Shown one piece after another: positions 41,664-51,197 of a stretch of 64,000 nucleotides of DNA. Below the pieces are notes generated by a model, which worked only from the letters and a program-made list of their open reading frames with translations, made no database searches and was not told the origin of the DNA. A program made the position numbers and the translations under genes. The stretch is from the NCBI GenBank assembly GCA_002323245.1, contig DCPU01000003.1, forward strand, positions 27,448 to 91,447, given 5' to 3'. The stretch comes from Mariprofundus sp. UBA1536 (lineage in GTDB: Bacteria; Pseudomonadota; Zetaproteobacteria; Mariprofundales; Mariprofundaceae). Each line of letters begins with the position of its first letter. The first letter of the stretch is position 1.

Positions 41664-43050
41664 AAGTGACTGCGACCTTGTGGTCTAGCAAATAAGCTTG
41701 TACCCACGATTCCATCCTATCTTGCATCACTTTGAGCAGCGTTTCATCGATAGCTTCATAACGCATCACCAAAGCAGGTTGTGTATTCGATGCCCGTAAA
41801 AGTGACCAGCCATAAGTATATGTCAACCGCATACCATCAATGGTGATAATTTCGCAATCATCTTTACTGAAGTATATTTTTGCATTTTCCACAAGTTCGA
41901 ACTTCAAGGCATCCGGACAATCCACACGAATTTCAACCGTGCTAAAACGTTTAGGTACACCATCCAACAATGCAGACAATGGTTTGTTTTGGGCAGCTAG
42001 CAGCTGCATCAATCGTGCACCTGCATAAATGGCATCATCAAAACCATAAAAGCGATCAGCAAAGAAAAAATGTCCACTCATCTCACCAGCAAGCAAGGCA
42101 TTGGTTTCCTTCATTTTACTTTTCATAGGTGAATGCCCAGTTCGCCACATCACCGCTGTACCACCATGGGTGCGAATGTCATCATAGAGCAACTGCGACG
42201 ACTTGATTTCGGAAATAATGGTGACACCAGGATGAGTGAGTAATAATTCACGGGCAAGCAGCAGCAGCAGCATATCACCCCAAATAATTTCACCCTTTTC
42301 ATCCACCACACCAATACGATCGCCATCTCCATCGTAGGCAATACCAATATCAGCGCTGGTTTGCTTCACCATGATCGCAATATCTTGCATATTTTCGACC
42401 ACCGTAGGATCAGGGTGATGATTGGGAAAACTGCCGTCTGGCTCACAATGCAGCGGTACCACTTCACAGCCCAAACGCTGATACAAAGGCTCGGCGATAT
42501 AACCTGATGGACCGTTTCCTGCATCAATCACCACTTTGAGTGGCCGTTGCAACGGACAATCGCCCACCACAAAATCAGCATAAGCAGGCACAATATCTAA
42601 GCTACGCACTTGTCCTTTACGCAAACCTTCCACTTTCACATGCTGCTGCATCACATGTTTTAAATGCTGAATATCTTCGCCATGAAAGCTGCGCTGACCA
42701 ATCATCAGTTTAAAGCCATTATACGACGCCGGATTATGACTGGCCGTCACCACAATGCAGCCAGCTGCTTTTTGTGCATACAAGGCATAGTACACCAGCG
42801 GTGTGGGCACCATGCCGACATCCAAAACATCTAAGCCTGCATCCATCAAACCCTGAACCACTGCCTGCTGAAGCGCCAATCCTGACAAACGCACATCGCG
42901 GCCAACCACCACAGGTTGTATTTCATGTTCAGGCAACATGGATGCATAGGCTTGGGCTAAACAATACGCAAAAGCCGCTGTAATTTCAGTATCGGCAAGA
43001 CCGCGAATATCATACTCGCGAAATACAGCTTCGGGGATATAAGCTTTCAT
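41656..43050 (-). CDS. Phosphomannomutase/phosphoglucomutase
   Basis: The 464-residue alpha-D-phosphohexomutase has the phosphoserine loop VVTASHNPASYNGFK, the metal loop DGDGDRIGVVDE, the sugar-specificity loop GEMSGHFFF and a C-terminal phosphate-binding RASNTQPALVMRYEA. It belongs to the AlgC/ManB (PMM/PGM) class and interconverts hexose 6- and 1-phosphates for LPS, exopolysaccharide and nucleotide sugars. Its ATG overlaps the holA stop (ATGA). Confidence 0.94.
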   Translation of the reverse strand: MKAYIPEAVFREYDIRGLADTEITAAFAYCLAQAYASMLPEHEIQPVVVGRDVRLSGLALQQAVVQGLMDAGLDVLDVGMVPTPLVYYALYAQKAAGCIVVTASHNPASYNGFKLMIGQRSFHGEDIQHLKHVMQQHVKVEGLRKGQVRSLDIVPAYADFVVGDCPLQRPLKVVIDAGNGPSGYIAEPLYQRLGCEVVPLHCEPDGSFPNHHPDPTVVENMQDIAIMVKQTSADIGIAYDGDGDRIGVVDEKGEIIWGDMLLLLLARELLLTHPGVTIISEIKSSQLLYDDIRTHGGTAVMWRTGHSPMKSKMKETNALLAGEMSGHFFFADRFYGFDDAIYAGARLMQLLAAQNKPLSALLDGVPKRFSTVEIRVDCPDALKFELVENAKIYFSKDDCEIITIDGMRLTYTYGWSLLRASNTQPALVMRYEAIDETLLKVMQDRMESWVQAYLLDHKVAVTFD

Positions 43051-44021
43051 GCGGTGATAAACCCTAACGTCAACCGCTCTAAGACCATAAATCGGGCCTC
43101 CACCGAAGCGCCTTTAAGCAATTTTTCTGCCTCGGTAAGTTGGTTTAATGCTGCTATCAATTTGGGCGCATCCCAAAGATCAGCTTCTTTTGGAACAAGC
43201 GCTTTGGCAGCACCAAATAACCTCATCGATTGACTGGGGTTGTGTGCACCATTGCCCTTAAACCATTTGTACAACAGCAATTGATTAAAACGAATCGACA
43301 ACCACGATTGCAGCTGCACATCGGAAACTTCTTGGTCAAAGAGCAAGTGGCGAAGCAAATCAATCGCCCGCGGCTCTTTCATAGCTACTGCATGGCAATA
43401 GCTATCCAAATCATCAGGACTACGCTCACCTAATAACTCACCAAGCAACTGTTGATCGAAGGTCACACCTTCATCAAAATCATACAATTTCATGCGATCG
43501 ATTAATTGCCGTGCTGCGCCGCGCATACCATTGAGGCGCTCTGCCATCATGTGCATGGCCCCAGCATCAACGAATAAGTGTTCCTTGGTGATTTGTTCAT
43601 GAAGCCAAGCTTCAAAGTTGGCAGCAGATGGGAATTTAAACTCACAACTTGCCACCAGCGGCAAACCCAGCATTTTTTTATGTAATGCTTTTTTCCAGGT
43701 ATTATCAGCGGCGCAAATAATGAGCCGGTTACCTGCTTGCACCGAAGTTGCCAACGCCAGCAAATGCTCGCTTTGTTTCACCGAGGCACTATCAGCATTG
43801 CGTATCAAAGCAAAACAAGCTTGCGGACCAAACAACCCTTGGGAACGCGTTTCCACTTCAATGCGCTCAAGCTCTGAAATATCAACGCGAAAACGATTGG
43901 CCTCTTCACCACCTGCTGCCAACAAATCTTCTGCTGCCTCAAAAAGCGCATCATTATCCTCACCAAACAGGTAATAGCATCCATATTGGGGTGGTAATAA
44001 TTTCTGCGGTGGAAGTTGCAT
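43047..44021 (-). CDS. holA: DNA polymerase III delta subunit
   Basis: The 324-residue clamp-loader subunit has YYLFGEDNDALFEAAEDLL at the N-terminus, the LFGPQACFALIRNAD and LIICAADNTWKKALHKKM region of domain I, and a helical C-terminal collar domain. The start at 44021 (MQLPPQKLLPP) gives normal length. It follows lptE by 7 nt in the conserved order leuS-lptE-holA. Its usual next neighbour nadD is replaced by a phosphohexomutase. Confidence 0.9.
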   Translation of the reverse strand: MQLPPQKLLPPQYGCYYLFGEDNDALFEAAEDLLAAGGEEANRFRVDISELERIEVETRSQGLFGPQACFALIRNADSASVKQSEHLLALATSVQAGNRLIICAADNTWKKALHKKMLGLPLVASCEFKFPSAANFEAWLHEQITKEHLFVDAGAMHMMAERLNGMRGAARQLIDRMKLYDFDEGVTFDQQLLGELLGERSPDDLDSYCHAVAMKEPRAIDLLRHLLFDQEVSDVQLQSWLSIRFNQLLLYKWFKGNGAHNPSQSMRLFGAAKALVPKEADLWDAPKLIAALNQLTEAEKLLKGASVEARFMVLERLTLGFITA

Positions 44022-44028
44022 AAGCGGG

Positions 44029-44553
44029 CTAGAATCCCGATTTAAAGCGAGCCATCGCTTCATTAGCCCAGCGTAAATGGAGTTGTTCGGTAAGCGTTTC
44101 GCGCTCGGCTTCGACCACACTTGGGTTATTGGCTGTAGCACTATCACCAAACACATTAGCGCCGACCACTACCGAACCTGAGCTCCAAATCAAGGCATTT
44201 TCTTGATACATATTCAACACAGCCGAAATCGTTAAACGGTATTGAATGGCCAAGCCAGCCGCATCAAAGGCAACTGGTGAAAACGTGTTTTTAGCATGTT
44301 CAATGCGCACATTAACATGCTTAGGGCTGGCTTTAGCGGCCTGCAAACCTGGCAATTCATCATGCTGCACCCACGCGTGTTGAAACTCAGCCAACAGGGC
44401 TTTACCGGTTGCATCAGTTGTAGTGCTCAAGGCAGCCGTTTCAACACCGCCTGGCACTACCGATGAATCCCCTTGCCCCACCAAATGATAACCACAAGCG
44501 CTAGGCATCAATCCCAGCACCAGCAGCAACCAAACGCGAACATCAATCATCAT
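44029..44553 (-). CDS. lptE: LPS-assembly lipoprotein LptE
   Basis: The 174-residue protein has a type II signal peptide ending MPSAC with CGYHL, the hallmark N-terminus of LptE. The rest fits the family fold (VNVRIEHAKNTFSPVAFDAAGLAIQYRLTISAVLNMY). It plugs the LptD barrel and brings LPS to the outer leaflet. The position between leuS and holA is diagnostic. Its start overlaps the leuS stop by 4 nt. Confidence 0.93.
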   Translation of the reverse strand: MMIDVRVWLLLVLGLMPSACGYHLVGQGDSSVVPGGVETAALSTTTDATGKALLAEFQHAWVQHDELPGLQAAKASPKHVNVRIEHAKNTFSPVAFDAAGLAIQYRLTISAVLNMYQENALIWSSGSVVVGANVFGDSATANNPSVVEAERETLTEQLHLRWANEAMARFKSGF

Positions 44554-47021
44554 GCGGGTTTAACCACAAGATTAAGTAAGCGCCCTTTCACCAAAATCAC
44601 TTTGACAATTTGCTGGCCCTCAAGCCATTTGGCCACATGCTCATCAGCTTGCGCAGCTTTTAAGGCATCATCCTGGCTCACATCGGGGCTCACCAAAATC
44701 TCGCCGCGTTTTTTACCCTGGATTTGCACGACCAAGGAAATTTCATCTTGCACCAAAGCGGAAGCATCCACTTTTGGCCAAGGCGTCATCACCGCCATGG
44801 TTTTAAAACCAAGACGCTCACCACACTCACAAGCAAAGTGTGGCACCAATGGACTAAGCATCGTCACCAAAGCGCGCAGACCTTCATCAAAGGCATCTTT
44901 GCCAGCTTCATCACATGCTTCAAACGAACCCAAGGCGTTGGATAATTCCATCATCGAGGCAATGGCCACGTTAAAGGCAAAGCCTTGTTCGAAAGCATGG
45001 CTTACCCTTTGGATATGACTGTGGGTGGTGCGACGCAACGCTTGGGTTAATTTTTCATGGGCAGTGCCTTGATAGGTCTTGCCAACTTTATCGAGCAAAC
45101 GCCAAACACGATTTAAGAAGCGGCTAGCCCCTTCAACGCCAGCATCACTCCATTCCAAATCACGCTCAGGCGGCGCTGCGAATAATGTAAACAAACGGGC
45201 AGTATCTGCACCGTATTTTTGGATAATATCAATGGGGTCAACGGTGTTGCCTTTGGACTTGGACATCTTGCTACCATCAAGCAAGACCATGCCCTGGGTA
45301 AGCAGGTTTTTAAAGGGTTCGTTACCGACTTCTGCGCCATCAAACAAACCGACATCACGCATCAATTTGTGATAAAAACGCGCATACAACAAATGCAGCA
45401 CGGCATGCTCAACGCCGCCAATATATTGATCCACGGGCGCCCAGCGCTGCATAGATTTGGCATCCACCATCGCCGTATCACAACGCGCTGATGTATAACG
45501 ATTCATATACCAGGATGATTCCATAAAAGTATCAAAGGTGTCCGTTTCACGCTTGGCAGCTTTGCCACATGCTGGGCATATTGTGTTTACAAATGCCTCA
45601 CATTCCGAGAGCGGCGAGACACCACCAGTAGGCTGTAAGTTTTCAGGCAAAATCACCGGCAATTGTGCATCAGGTACAGCCACAAGACCGCAATCAACAC
45701 AATGCACCACAGGAATTGGCGCGCCCCAATAACGCTGACGCGATAACAACCAATCGCGTAATCGATACTGTACACGCTCTTTGCCTTTGTTGTGTTGTTC
45801 TAACCACGTAATCACAGCTGCTTTTGCATCAACAGATGGCAAACCATCAAACTCGCTCGAATTGATCAACACCCCAGCTTCTGTAAATGCCGCCTCAGCA
45901 ATATCCCAATCACCAGATGTTGGTGTTATCACTTGCTTGATGCTCAGGCCGTATTTTTGAGCAAAATCAAAATCTCTAGCATCATGGGCAGGTACACTCA
46001 TCACTGCGCCAGTGCCATAACTCATCAACACGAAATTCGCCACCCATACAGGCACTAAATCACCCGTGACAGGGTGAATTACATGGATATCCAAGGCCAT
46101 GCCTTTTTTCTCCATAGTTTCCACATCAGCTTCTTTGGTCGAAATCTTGCTGCATTCTTCTAAGAAGGCGGCAAGCTCTGGATGACCAACAGCGGCTTGT
46201 TTGGCCAAAGGATGCCCTGCTGCAACTGCCATGTAAGTTACGCCCATCAAAGTATCGGGGCGGGTAGTAAAAATATCTAATGTTTCGTTTGAACCTTCAA
46301 CCTGGAAGGAGATTTCAGCGCCAGAAGATTTACCAATCCAGTTGCGCTGCATACCCACCACTTTATCTGGCCAACCTTTAAGTTGGTCTAGGTCATTGAG
46401 CAATTCTTCAGCATAATCAGTAATTTTGATAAACCACTGGGCAAGGTTTTTGCGCTTCACTGCTGTATCACAACGCCAGCAAACACCATCAACGACCTGC
46501 TCATTGGCAAGCACGGTGTGACATGGGTCGCACCAGTTCACTTCCGCTTCCTTGCGATAGGCCAAGCCTTTTTCCATCAGCTTGGTAAACATCCATTGTT
46601 CCCAGCGATAATACTCTGGTTTGCACGTCGCAATTTCGCGCGACCAATCATACGATAGCCCCAAGCGTTTTAACTGCTCACGCATTTGCGCGATATTGGC
46701 ATAGGTCCATTCCGCTGGCGGGCGGCCGTGTTTGATGGCTGCATTTTCAGCAGGTAAACCAAAAGCATCCCAACCAATGGGATGCAACACATTAAAACCC
46801 TGCATACGCTTATAACGCGCCACAGCATCACCTAAACAGTAGTTACGCACATGGCCCATATGCAGATTACCCGAAGGATAAGGAAACATTTCAAGGCAAT
46901 AATAGGTTTCACGGGTGTCATCATCACTATCGTTGGCAACATCAATTCCAGCCTCAACCCAGCGTTGTTGCCATTTTTTCTCGATAGAATCTGCAGTGTA
47001 TAAATCTGGTTGGTTGCTCAC
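44550..47021 (-). CDS. leuS: Leucyl-tRNA synthetase
   Basis: The 823-residue class I synthetase has the HIGH box variant HMGH in PYPSGNLHMGHVRNY (about residue 55), the KMSKS loop GSKMSKSKGNTVDP (about 584), a zinc-binding pair (CVDCG and CPACG), the CP1 editing domain with TTRPDTLMGVTYMAV and a C-terminal anticodon-binding domain. It charges tRNA-Leu. It heads the minus-strand group leuS-lptE-holA-phosphohexomutase-histidine kinase, whose junctions overlap or are separated by a few bases. Confidence 0.98.
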   Translation of the reverse strand: MSNQPDLYTADSIEKKWQQRWVEAGIDVANDSDDDTRETYYCLEMFPYPSGNLHMGHVRNYCLGDAVARYKRMQGFNVLHPIGWDAFGLPAENAAIKHGRPPAEWTYANIAQMREQLKRLGLSYDWSREIATCKPEYYRWEQWMFTKLMEKGLAYRKEAEVNWCDPCHTVLANEQVVDGVCWRCDTAVKRKNLAQWFIKITDYAEELLNDLDQLKGWPDKVVGMQRNWIGKSSGAEISFQVEGSNETLDIFTTRPDTLMGVTYMAVAAGHPLAKQAAVGHPELAAFLEECSKISTKEADVETMEKKGMALDIHVIHPVTGDLVPVWVANFVLMSYGTGAVMSVPAHDARDFDFAQKYGLSIKQVITPTSGDWDIAEAAFTEAGVLINSSEFDGLPSVDAKAAVITWLEQHNKGKERVQYRLRDWLLSRQRYWGAPIPVVHCVDCGLVAVPDAQLPVILPENLQPTGGVSPLSECEAFVNTICPACGKAAKRETDTFDTFMESSWYMNRYTSARCDTAMVDAKSMQRWAPVDQYIGGVEHAVLHLLYARFYHKLMRDVGLFDGAEVGNEPFKNLLTQGMVLLDGSKMSKSKGNTVDPIDIIQKYGADTARLFTLFAAPPERDLEWSDAGVEGASRFLNRVWRLLDKVGKTYQGTAHEKLTQALRRTTHSHIQRVSHAFEQGFAFNVAIASMMELSNALGSFEACDEAGKDAFDEGLRALVTMLSPLVPHFACECGERLGFKTMAVMTPWPKVDASALVQDEISLVVQIQGKKRGEILVSPDVSQDDALKAAQADEHVAKWLEGQQIVKVILVKGRLLNLVVKPA

Positions 47022-47247
47022 GTTATCCCCTAGCTAAATAGTTCAGTGCGCTATCATAGGCGCGAACACCTCGAATAAAAGCACGATTTTCCATCATAAT
47101 TTATTTTTTACGCCTCTGACTTTGCATTATTAAATTCCATGTCTATATTTATAGCGTCACTTGCTACGTTTTTGTACAAACATGGCATTTGCGAAAAGCC
47201 ACTTTGCAGTGCTACGCTGCAGCGAAAGCTTTTGGGAGGGCTAGTCC

Positions 47248-48840
47248 ATGGCCAATTTGCGGTATGTTTTTTTGTTGTTGGCGGGATTCATCATTCAACC
47301 TGTGGCATCATTTGCTGCCCCTCCGAACGCCTTGCCTTCCTCTACCGCCTCTGCTTCTCCCATGGGTAAACAAGACGAAGCCAATCTACTCAGAGCTATC
47401 GAAGATTATCGTTTTAATGATTTTGAAGAAGCCATCGCTGCCCTTGAAAAACTGCACCTTATTTTCCCCAACGACCAACAAACCATCCAATATCTGGCCT
47501 TATCATATCAAGAAAGCGGTAACACCCAAAAAGCCATACCTTTGTTTCAAACTTGGTTAAGCAACAGCGACCAATCTACCCAGGATGATGCCCAATTTGC
47601 ATGGGTTGGCTTGGCCAGCGCTTTCATCAGTAATAAAGAGTATGCAAAAGCTGCAAAGGCCCTACAGACCTGGCTCAAAGCACATCCTCAAGATATTGCC
47701 ACCCAAATTATGCTCGGCGATGTTTATGTGCGCGATGGAGCATACGCAAAAGCAGATAAAGTATGGGCTTTGGTGTTAAAAGATGAACAAAGCAACACAT
47801 CCCAACAAGCAGCTGCATGGTATTATAAGGGTTGGGCGGCTTACCTTGACGGTGAAGATCAACAAAGCAAAACATTCACTCAACAGTCTCTAGGTTTAGA
47901 CAACATCGGCGCTTATGCCAATGCCGCTACGCAGTTGCTTACTGCCGAGCCAATAAGAAAAACCGGCTTTGTTGGCTCAGTCAGTTTGGAATCATTTTGG
48001 AGCTCAAATGTTAAACTACTGCCTGACTATCAAACCTCATCCACTTCATCCAACCCAGGCAGCAACAGGGGAGCACAGGTAAATATTTTTCTCGGTTGGC
48101 AAAACAAATCATTTGAAACTAACTACCTGCTCAGCGCCACCAAATACGCTGAACTAAACGAATACGATCTAATGTTGCACATGCTCTCTGGCAGCTGGAT
48201 CAACAAAGAATGGCGTTTAACGCCAACTTTTGAGCGGGTTTCACTTCATGATGAGCATCTATATCAAGGTTTTGGTTTAGGTAGCTATTACAGCCATCAG
48301 AACTGGACGTATCATTATAGCCTGAAGTTCAAATCCTTTAGTGATACCTTTGGCCCGGATGCTGCCGACTTAAGCAGACTTAGCGGCACCAACCACAATT
48401 TGGGTATCAGTCATGCTTTTACCTCCGCCAGCATCAAATCAGTGTTTTCATCCGATATTTTTGCAGAACGTACCAAAGGCGATGCCACACACAATCAAAC
48501 CGATGATTATATACAGATTGGCGTCAGCCTTCGCTCTTCGCTACCCTTAAATGATATCACAGCCCTCAATACTATCTTTTCTTTATACAATCGGCGTTAT
48601 GCGGGAGCTGATAGCAGCATCATGCTTAACCCCGATAATGCACCTAAGCGTTCAGATTCCTATGGTCAGGTAACAGCATCTGTCGTTTGGAGTCTACTTT
48701 CCGACAAATCTTTGGCCTTGCAGCTCAATTCTTCGTGGATAAAAAACCTATCCAATTACGATGAAAATGTAGTAGTTGAGGCGGGCATCAAATCATACTC
48801 AACCTTTAGGATTGGCGGCTTGATTTCAAAGCAATGGTAA
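47248..48840 (+). CDS. TPR-containing outer-membrane beta-barrel protein
   Basis: The 530-residue protein has a signal peptide MANLRYVFLLLAGFIIQPVASFA. About residues 45-220 are TPR-like (DFEEAIAALEKLHLIFPNDQ, AIPLFQTWLSNSDQ, YAKAAKALQTWLKAHPQD). The C-terminal ~290 residues alternate as beta strands (GFVGSVSLESFWSSNVKLL, TYHYSLKFKSFSDTF) and end in a terminal Trp. The design resembles TPR-plus-barrel proteins (Slam/SLAM-like or exopolysaccharide export types), but no specific family was recognised. A GGGAGGG ribosome site precedes ATG. It is co-oriented with a FecR-domain gene 42 nt downstream. Role unknown; an envelope transport or assembly role is possible. Confidence 0.75.
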   Translation: MANLRYVFLLLAGFIIQPVASFAAPPNALPSSTASASPMGKQDEANLLRAIEDYRFNDFEEAIAALEKLHLIFPNDQQTIQYLALSYQESGNTQKAIPLFQTWLSNSDQSTQDDAQFAWVGLASAFISNKEYAKAAKALQTWLKAHPQDIATQIMLGDVYVRDGAYAKADKVWALVLKDEQSNTSQQAAAWYYKGWAAYLDGEDQQSKTFTQQSLGLDNIGAYANAATQLLTAEPIRKTGFVGSVSLESFWSSNVKLLPDYQTSSTSSNPGSNRGAQVNIFLGWQNKSFETNYLLSATKYAELNEYDLMLHMLSGSWINKEWRLTPTFERVSLHDEHLYQGFGLGSYYSHQNWTYHYSLKFKSFSDTFGPDAADLSRLSGTNHNLGISHAFTSASIKSVFSSDIFAERTKGDATHNQTDDYIQIGVSLRSSLPLNDITALNTIFSLYNRRYAGADSSIMLNPDNAPKRSDSYGQVTASVVWSLLSDKSLALQLNSSWIKNLSNYDENVVVEAGIKSYSTFRIGGLISKQW

Positions 48841-48882
48841 GCCAGACACCCCACCTCTACTCAAGCCTCAGGAGAAATACCC

Positions 48883-49905
48883 ATGTTAAAGCTCTATAGT
48901 CTCATCTTCTTACTTTGCGCCACAATCATGCTGCCCGCCCATCAACAAGCTTGGGCTGCAGCTGGTGTTGGCCGCGTGGTTTACACCTATGGCCCTGCAT
49001 GGGTGGAGCGTGGCCTCAATCGCGAGCCCATCGAAAAAGGGCTGGTTGTGTTGCGCAACGATTCTATCATCACTGGGCCCAGAGGCCGCGTAAAAATTGT
49101 GATGGGCGATGGCAGCAAAGTATATGTGGGCGCCAAAAGTCGGGTTGCGCTGCGCCAATATGCCATGCGCGGTGAGCAATTGATCACTGGCTCTTTCAAT
49201 ATGCTTTGGGGTAAAGCCCGTTTTTTTGTGAACAAACTCACCGATAAAGCTTCCACCTTTAATGTGCGTACTTCAACCGCAGTACTTGGTGTTCGTGGCA
49301 CTGAATTTTCGGTGTGGGTGCCTCCAACCCCTGAACTGCTCAACCGTGCATTTGATCAACTCACGCTTGCTGATATTCCGCCTCTGCCAACAAGAACCAT
49401 ACTCATTGAGGGTGCAGTGGATGTGGATACAGGCACAGGCAAAATCTTTCAACTCACCCCTGGCAACACCGTTAATGTCGACAAAAACCGCCGTTTAAGT
49501 GTGCGTAAAACTACTGTTACCGATTTGGATGAAACGGAAAAACCAGACAATGGCCGACCAAATGATAAAGGCACTGAATCCAAAGATGGTAATAAAAATG
49601 AGCAACAACTCAAGGAAACACCAAAAAATCCGAAACCATCAGACGCAAAAGATATTATGCATGGCGATGATGACAACAACCCTGAATTCAAAGAAAAACA
49701 GCTGCCTCCGCCATCCATCAATCAGCCAATTGGAAACACACCGCTACCTGGGGTGAAAACGGACAACGAGCCTGTTGAAAAAACTGAACCGCCAAAGGTT
49801 GAAGTTGATGTACCTGAGATAGATTCGCATGCGACCAACAATGCGATTCAAACCTTAAACACCATCACGGATGTGAAAATCACGCCCAACTTTGTAAAAC
49901 CATAA
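48883..49905 (+). CDS. Periplasmic FecR-domain protein
   Basis: The 340-residue protein has a signal peptide ending QQAWAAA, then a FecR domain (about 30-190): GRVVYTYGPAWVERG, GLVVLRNDSIITGPRGRVKIVMGDGSKVYVGAKSRV, RTSTAVLGVRGTEFSVWV. The C-terminal ~140 residues are low-complexity, rich in Pro, Asn, Lys, Asp and Glu. There is no membrane segment or sigma-factor partner, so this is the stand-alone secreted FecR type and not a TonB-system regulator. It probably works with the upstream TPR/barrel protein; the ligand is unknown. Confidence 0.82.
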   Translation: MLKLYSLIFLLCATIMLPAHQQAWAAAGVGRVVYTYGPAWVERGLNREPIEKGLVVLRNDSIITGPRGRVKIVMGDGSKVYVGAKSRVALRQYAMRGEQLITGSFNMLWGKARFFVNKLTDKASTFNVRTSTAVLGVRGTEFSVWVPPTPELLNRAFDQLTLADIPPLPTRTILIEGAVDVDTGTGKIFQLTPGNTVNVDKNRRLSVRKTTVTDLDETEKPDNGRPNDKGTESKDGNKNEQQLKETPKNPKPSDAKDIMHGDDDNNPEFKEKQLPPPSINQPIGNTPLPGVKTDNEPVEKTEPPKVEVDVPEIDSHATNNAIQTLNTITDVKITPNFVKP

Positions 49906-49918
49906 AGCATAGGCGCTG

Positions 49919-51118
49919 TTACATGGGCAGCCTAAGACTCTGCTGAAACAATGTATAACTGCGTTCACGTGCGGTGGAAAGCGCACGCTGAATAAGCGCT
50001 TTAGCATCAGGTTGCATCTCGTCTTCGAGCAAGCTTTGATAAAGATTGATATAAAAAGCATCGGGGATCACATCAACGGCGTAAAGAACGTTAGCTGTAA
50101 ATGCTGGCAAACCCGAGGCTACAAACAAGCGCTGCTCACCAGGCAAAAGTCTGGTATCTCTTTTTTCCTGCCAGCCATCGGCATAATATACTTCGCGCAC
50201 AATTTCCCATTGCCAAGTCTTTAAAATTTTATGTTCAGGCGAATACGCTTTAGCAGATACCAGCACTTTTGGCGTTACGTATGTTGGGAAAGCATGACCA
50301 ATGCGAGTAGAAGATAAAGCTAGCACAGGCACGCCTTGACGCAGTTCAGCAGTGAAATCGAGACCAGCTTTGGTAAATTCTTTATCGTGAATACCTTTAA
50401 ATTGGTGCTGTCGATTGGGCATATGACAGCTCTGGCATTGTTTTCCTTCGGCTGCAAAACGGCTTTGCTCCCATTCTTGCACAGTATTCTCTAAAGGCTT
50501 GCCATTGATGGCGTATTCTTTCGGAAACTGATGGCATTCCGCGCAAAAATTTGATTTTTCAAAGTGCTTGCTTGCAACGAAACCGCCATGGGCGTCACCT
50601 TGGATTTGTCCTTCTATCACACTGCCTTTTCTTGGCGGGCCAAACCGTTGCCCATCACGAACATGGCAAACAGCACAACTCACACCTGTATGACGTAACG
50701 GCAAGCTAACTTCTAAACTATCCAAGTCTGCTTGTTCATTCACACCCTTTAGGTTGCCACGTAATGACTGCAAAGCACCAAGCATTGAAGCTTCGGAATC
50801 ATACAGCTGCGCTTTTAAAGGCGCATGGCAACGCAAGCAATCATTACCTTCGCCATGTCCCATGCCTGCAAACTGCCCGACCAACCCAGGAGAATAAGCT
50901 TTGGCATGCAAACTTTCTCGCCAATCATTAAATTGGCTTTCATGGCATTGCGCACATGCTTCTGGGCGCATGTTTTGTTCAAGTGCCGACCAATCATGTT
51001 GGGGTGAAATCACTGCTGCACTTGGCGACTGCCAATAGCTTTCCAGCACTTGGTCAGCAGCGCCCAGCGAAAATACAGCTATAAATGTTAGCCCTAATAT
51101 ATTTAGAAATATTTTCAT
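49919..51118 (-). CDS. Pentaheme c-type cytochrome (cytochrome c554-like)
   Basis: The 399-residue protein has a signal peptide MKIFLNILGLTFIAVFSLGA. Five CxxCH haem sites are seen: CAQCH 55-59, CLRCH 94-98, CAVCH 148-152, CAECH 192-196 and CQSCH 228-232. Additional conserved His residues (SLHAKAYS, HGGFVASKHFEKSN) could be axial ligands. The N-terminal layout ACAQCHESQFNDWRESLHAKA matches the cytochrome c554/NrfB-type module, and the C-terminal ~160 residues form a beta-rich domain. It is a periplasmic or surface electron carrier. It lies 79 nt after the NPC-repeat cytochrome gene, separated by a strong hairpin. The redox partner is inferred only. Confidence 0.9.
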   Translation of the reverse strand: MKIFLNILGLTFIAVFSLGAADQVLESYWQSPSAAVISPQHDWSALEQNMRPEACAQCHESQFNDWRESLHAKAYSPGLVGQFAGMGHGEGNDCLRCHAPLKAQLYDSEASMLGALQSLRGNLKGVNEQADLDSLEVSLPLRHTGVSCAVCHVRDGQRFGPPRKGSVIEGQIQGDAHGGFVASKHFEKSNFCAECHQFPKEYAINGKPLENTVQEWEQSRFAAEGKQCQSCHMPNRQHQFKGIHDKEFTKAGLDFTAELRQGVPVLALSSTRIGHAFPTYVTPKVLVSAKAYSPEHKILKTWQWEIVREVYYADGWQEKRDTRLLPGEQRLFVASGLPAFTANVLYAVDVIPDAFYINLYQSLLEDEMQPDAKALIQRALSTARERSYTLFQQSLRLPM

Positions 51119-51138
51119 GATTGATTTACAAGCAGCAA

Positions 51139-51180
51139 TGCAATCAGTTGGGGTAGCAAACGCCACCCCAACTGATTGCA
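51139..51180 (-). terminator. Perfect 16-bp intercistronic hairpin
   Basis: TGCAATCAGTTGGGGT, a 10-nt loop and ACCCCAACTGATTGCA form a perfect 16-bp stem in the 79-nt spacer between the two cytochrome genes. No T-run follows in either direction. It could be a partial terminator or an mRNA processing or stabilising element that lowers pentaheme gene expression relative to the upstream gene. Confidence 0.6.
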
Positions 51181-51197
51181 AGTGTTATCGCTAATAA

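Noticed and set aside
47140..47247. c-di-GMP-I (GEMM) riboswitch
   Set aside because: A GCGAAAAGCC stretch is suggestive, but the conserved GGGTTGCC-type 3' part and tetraloop receptor are missing.
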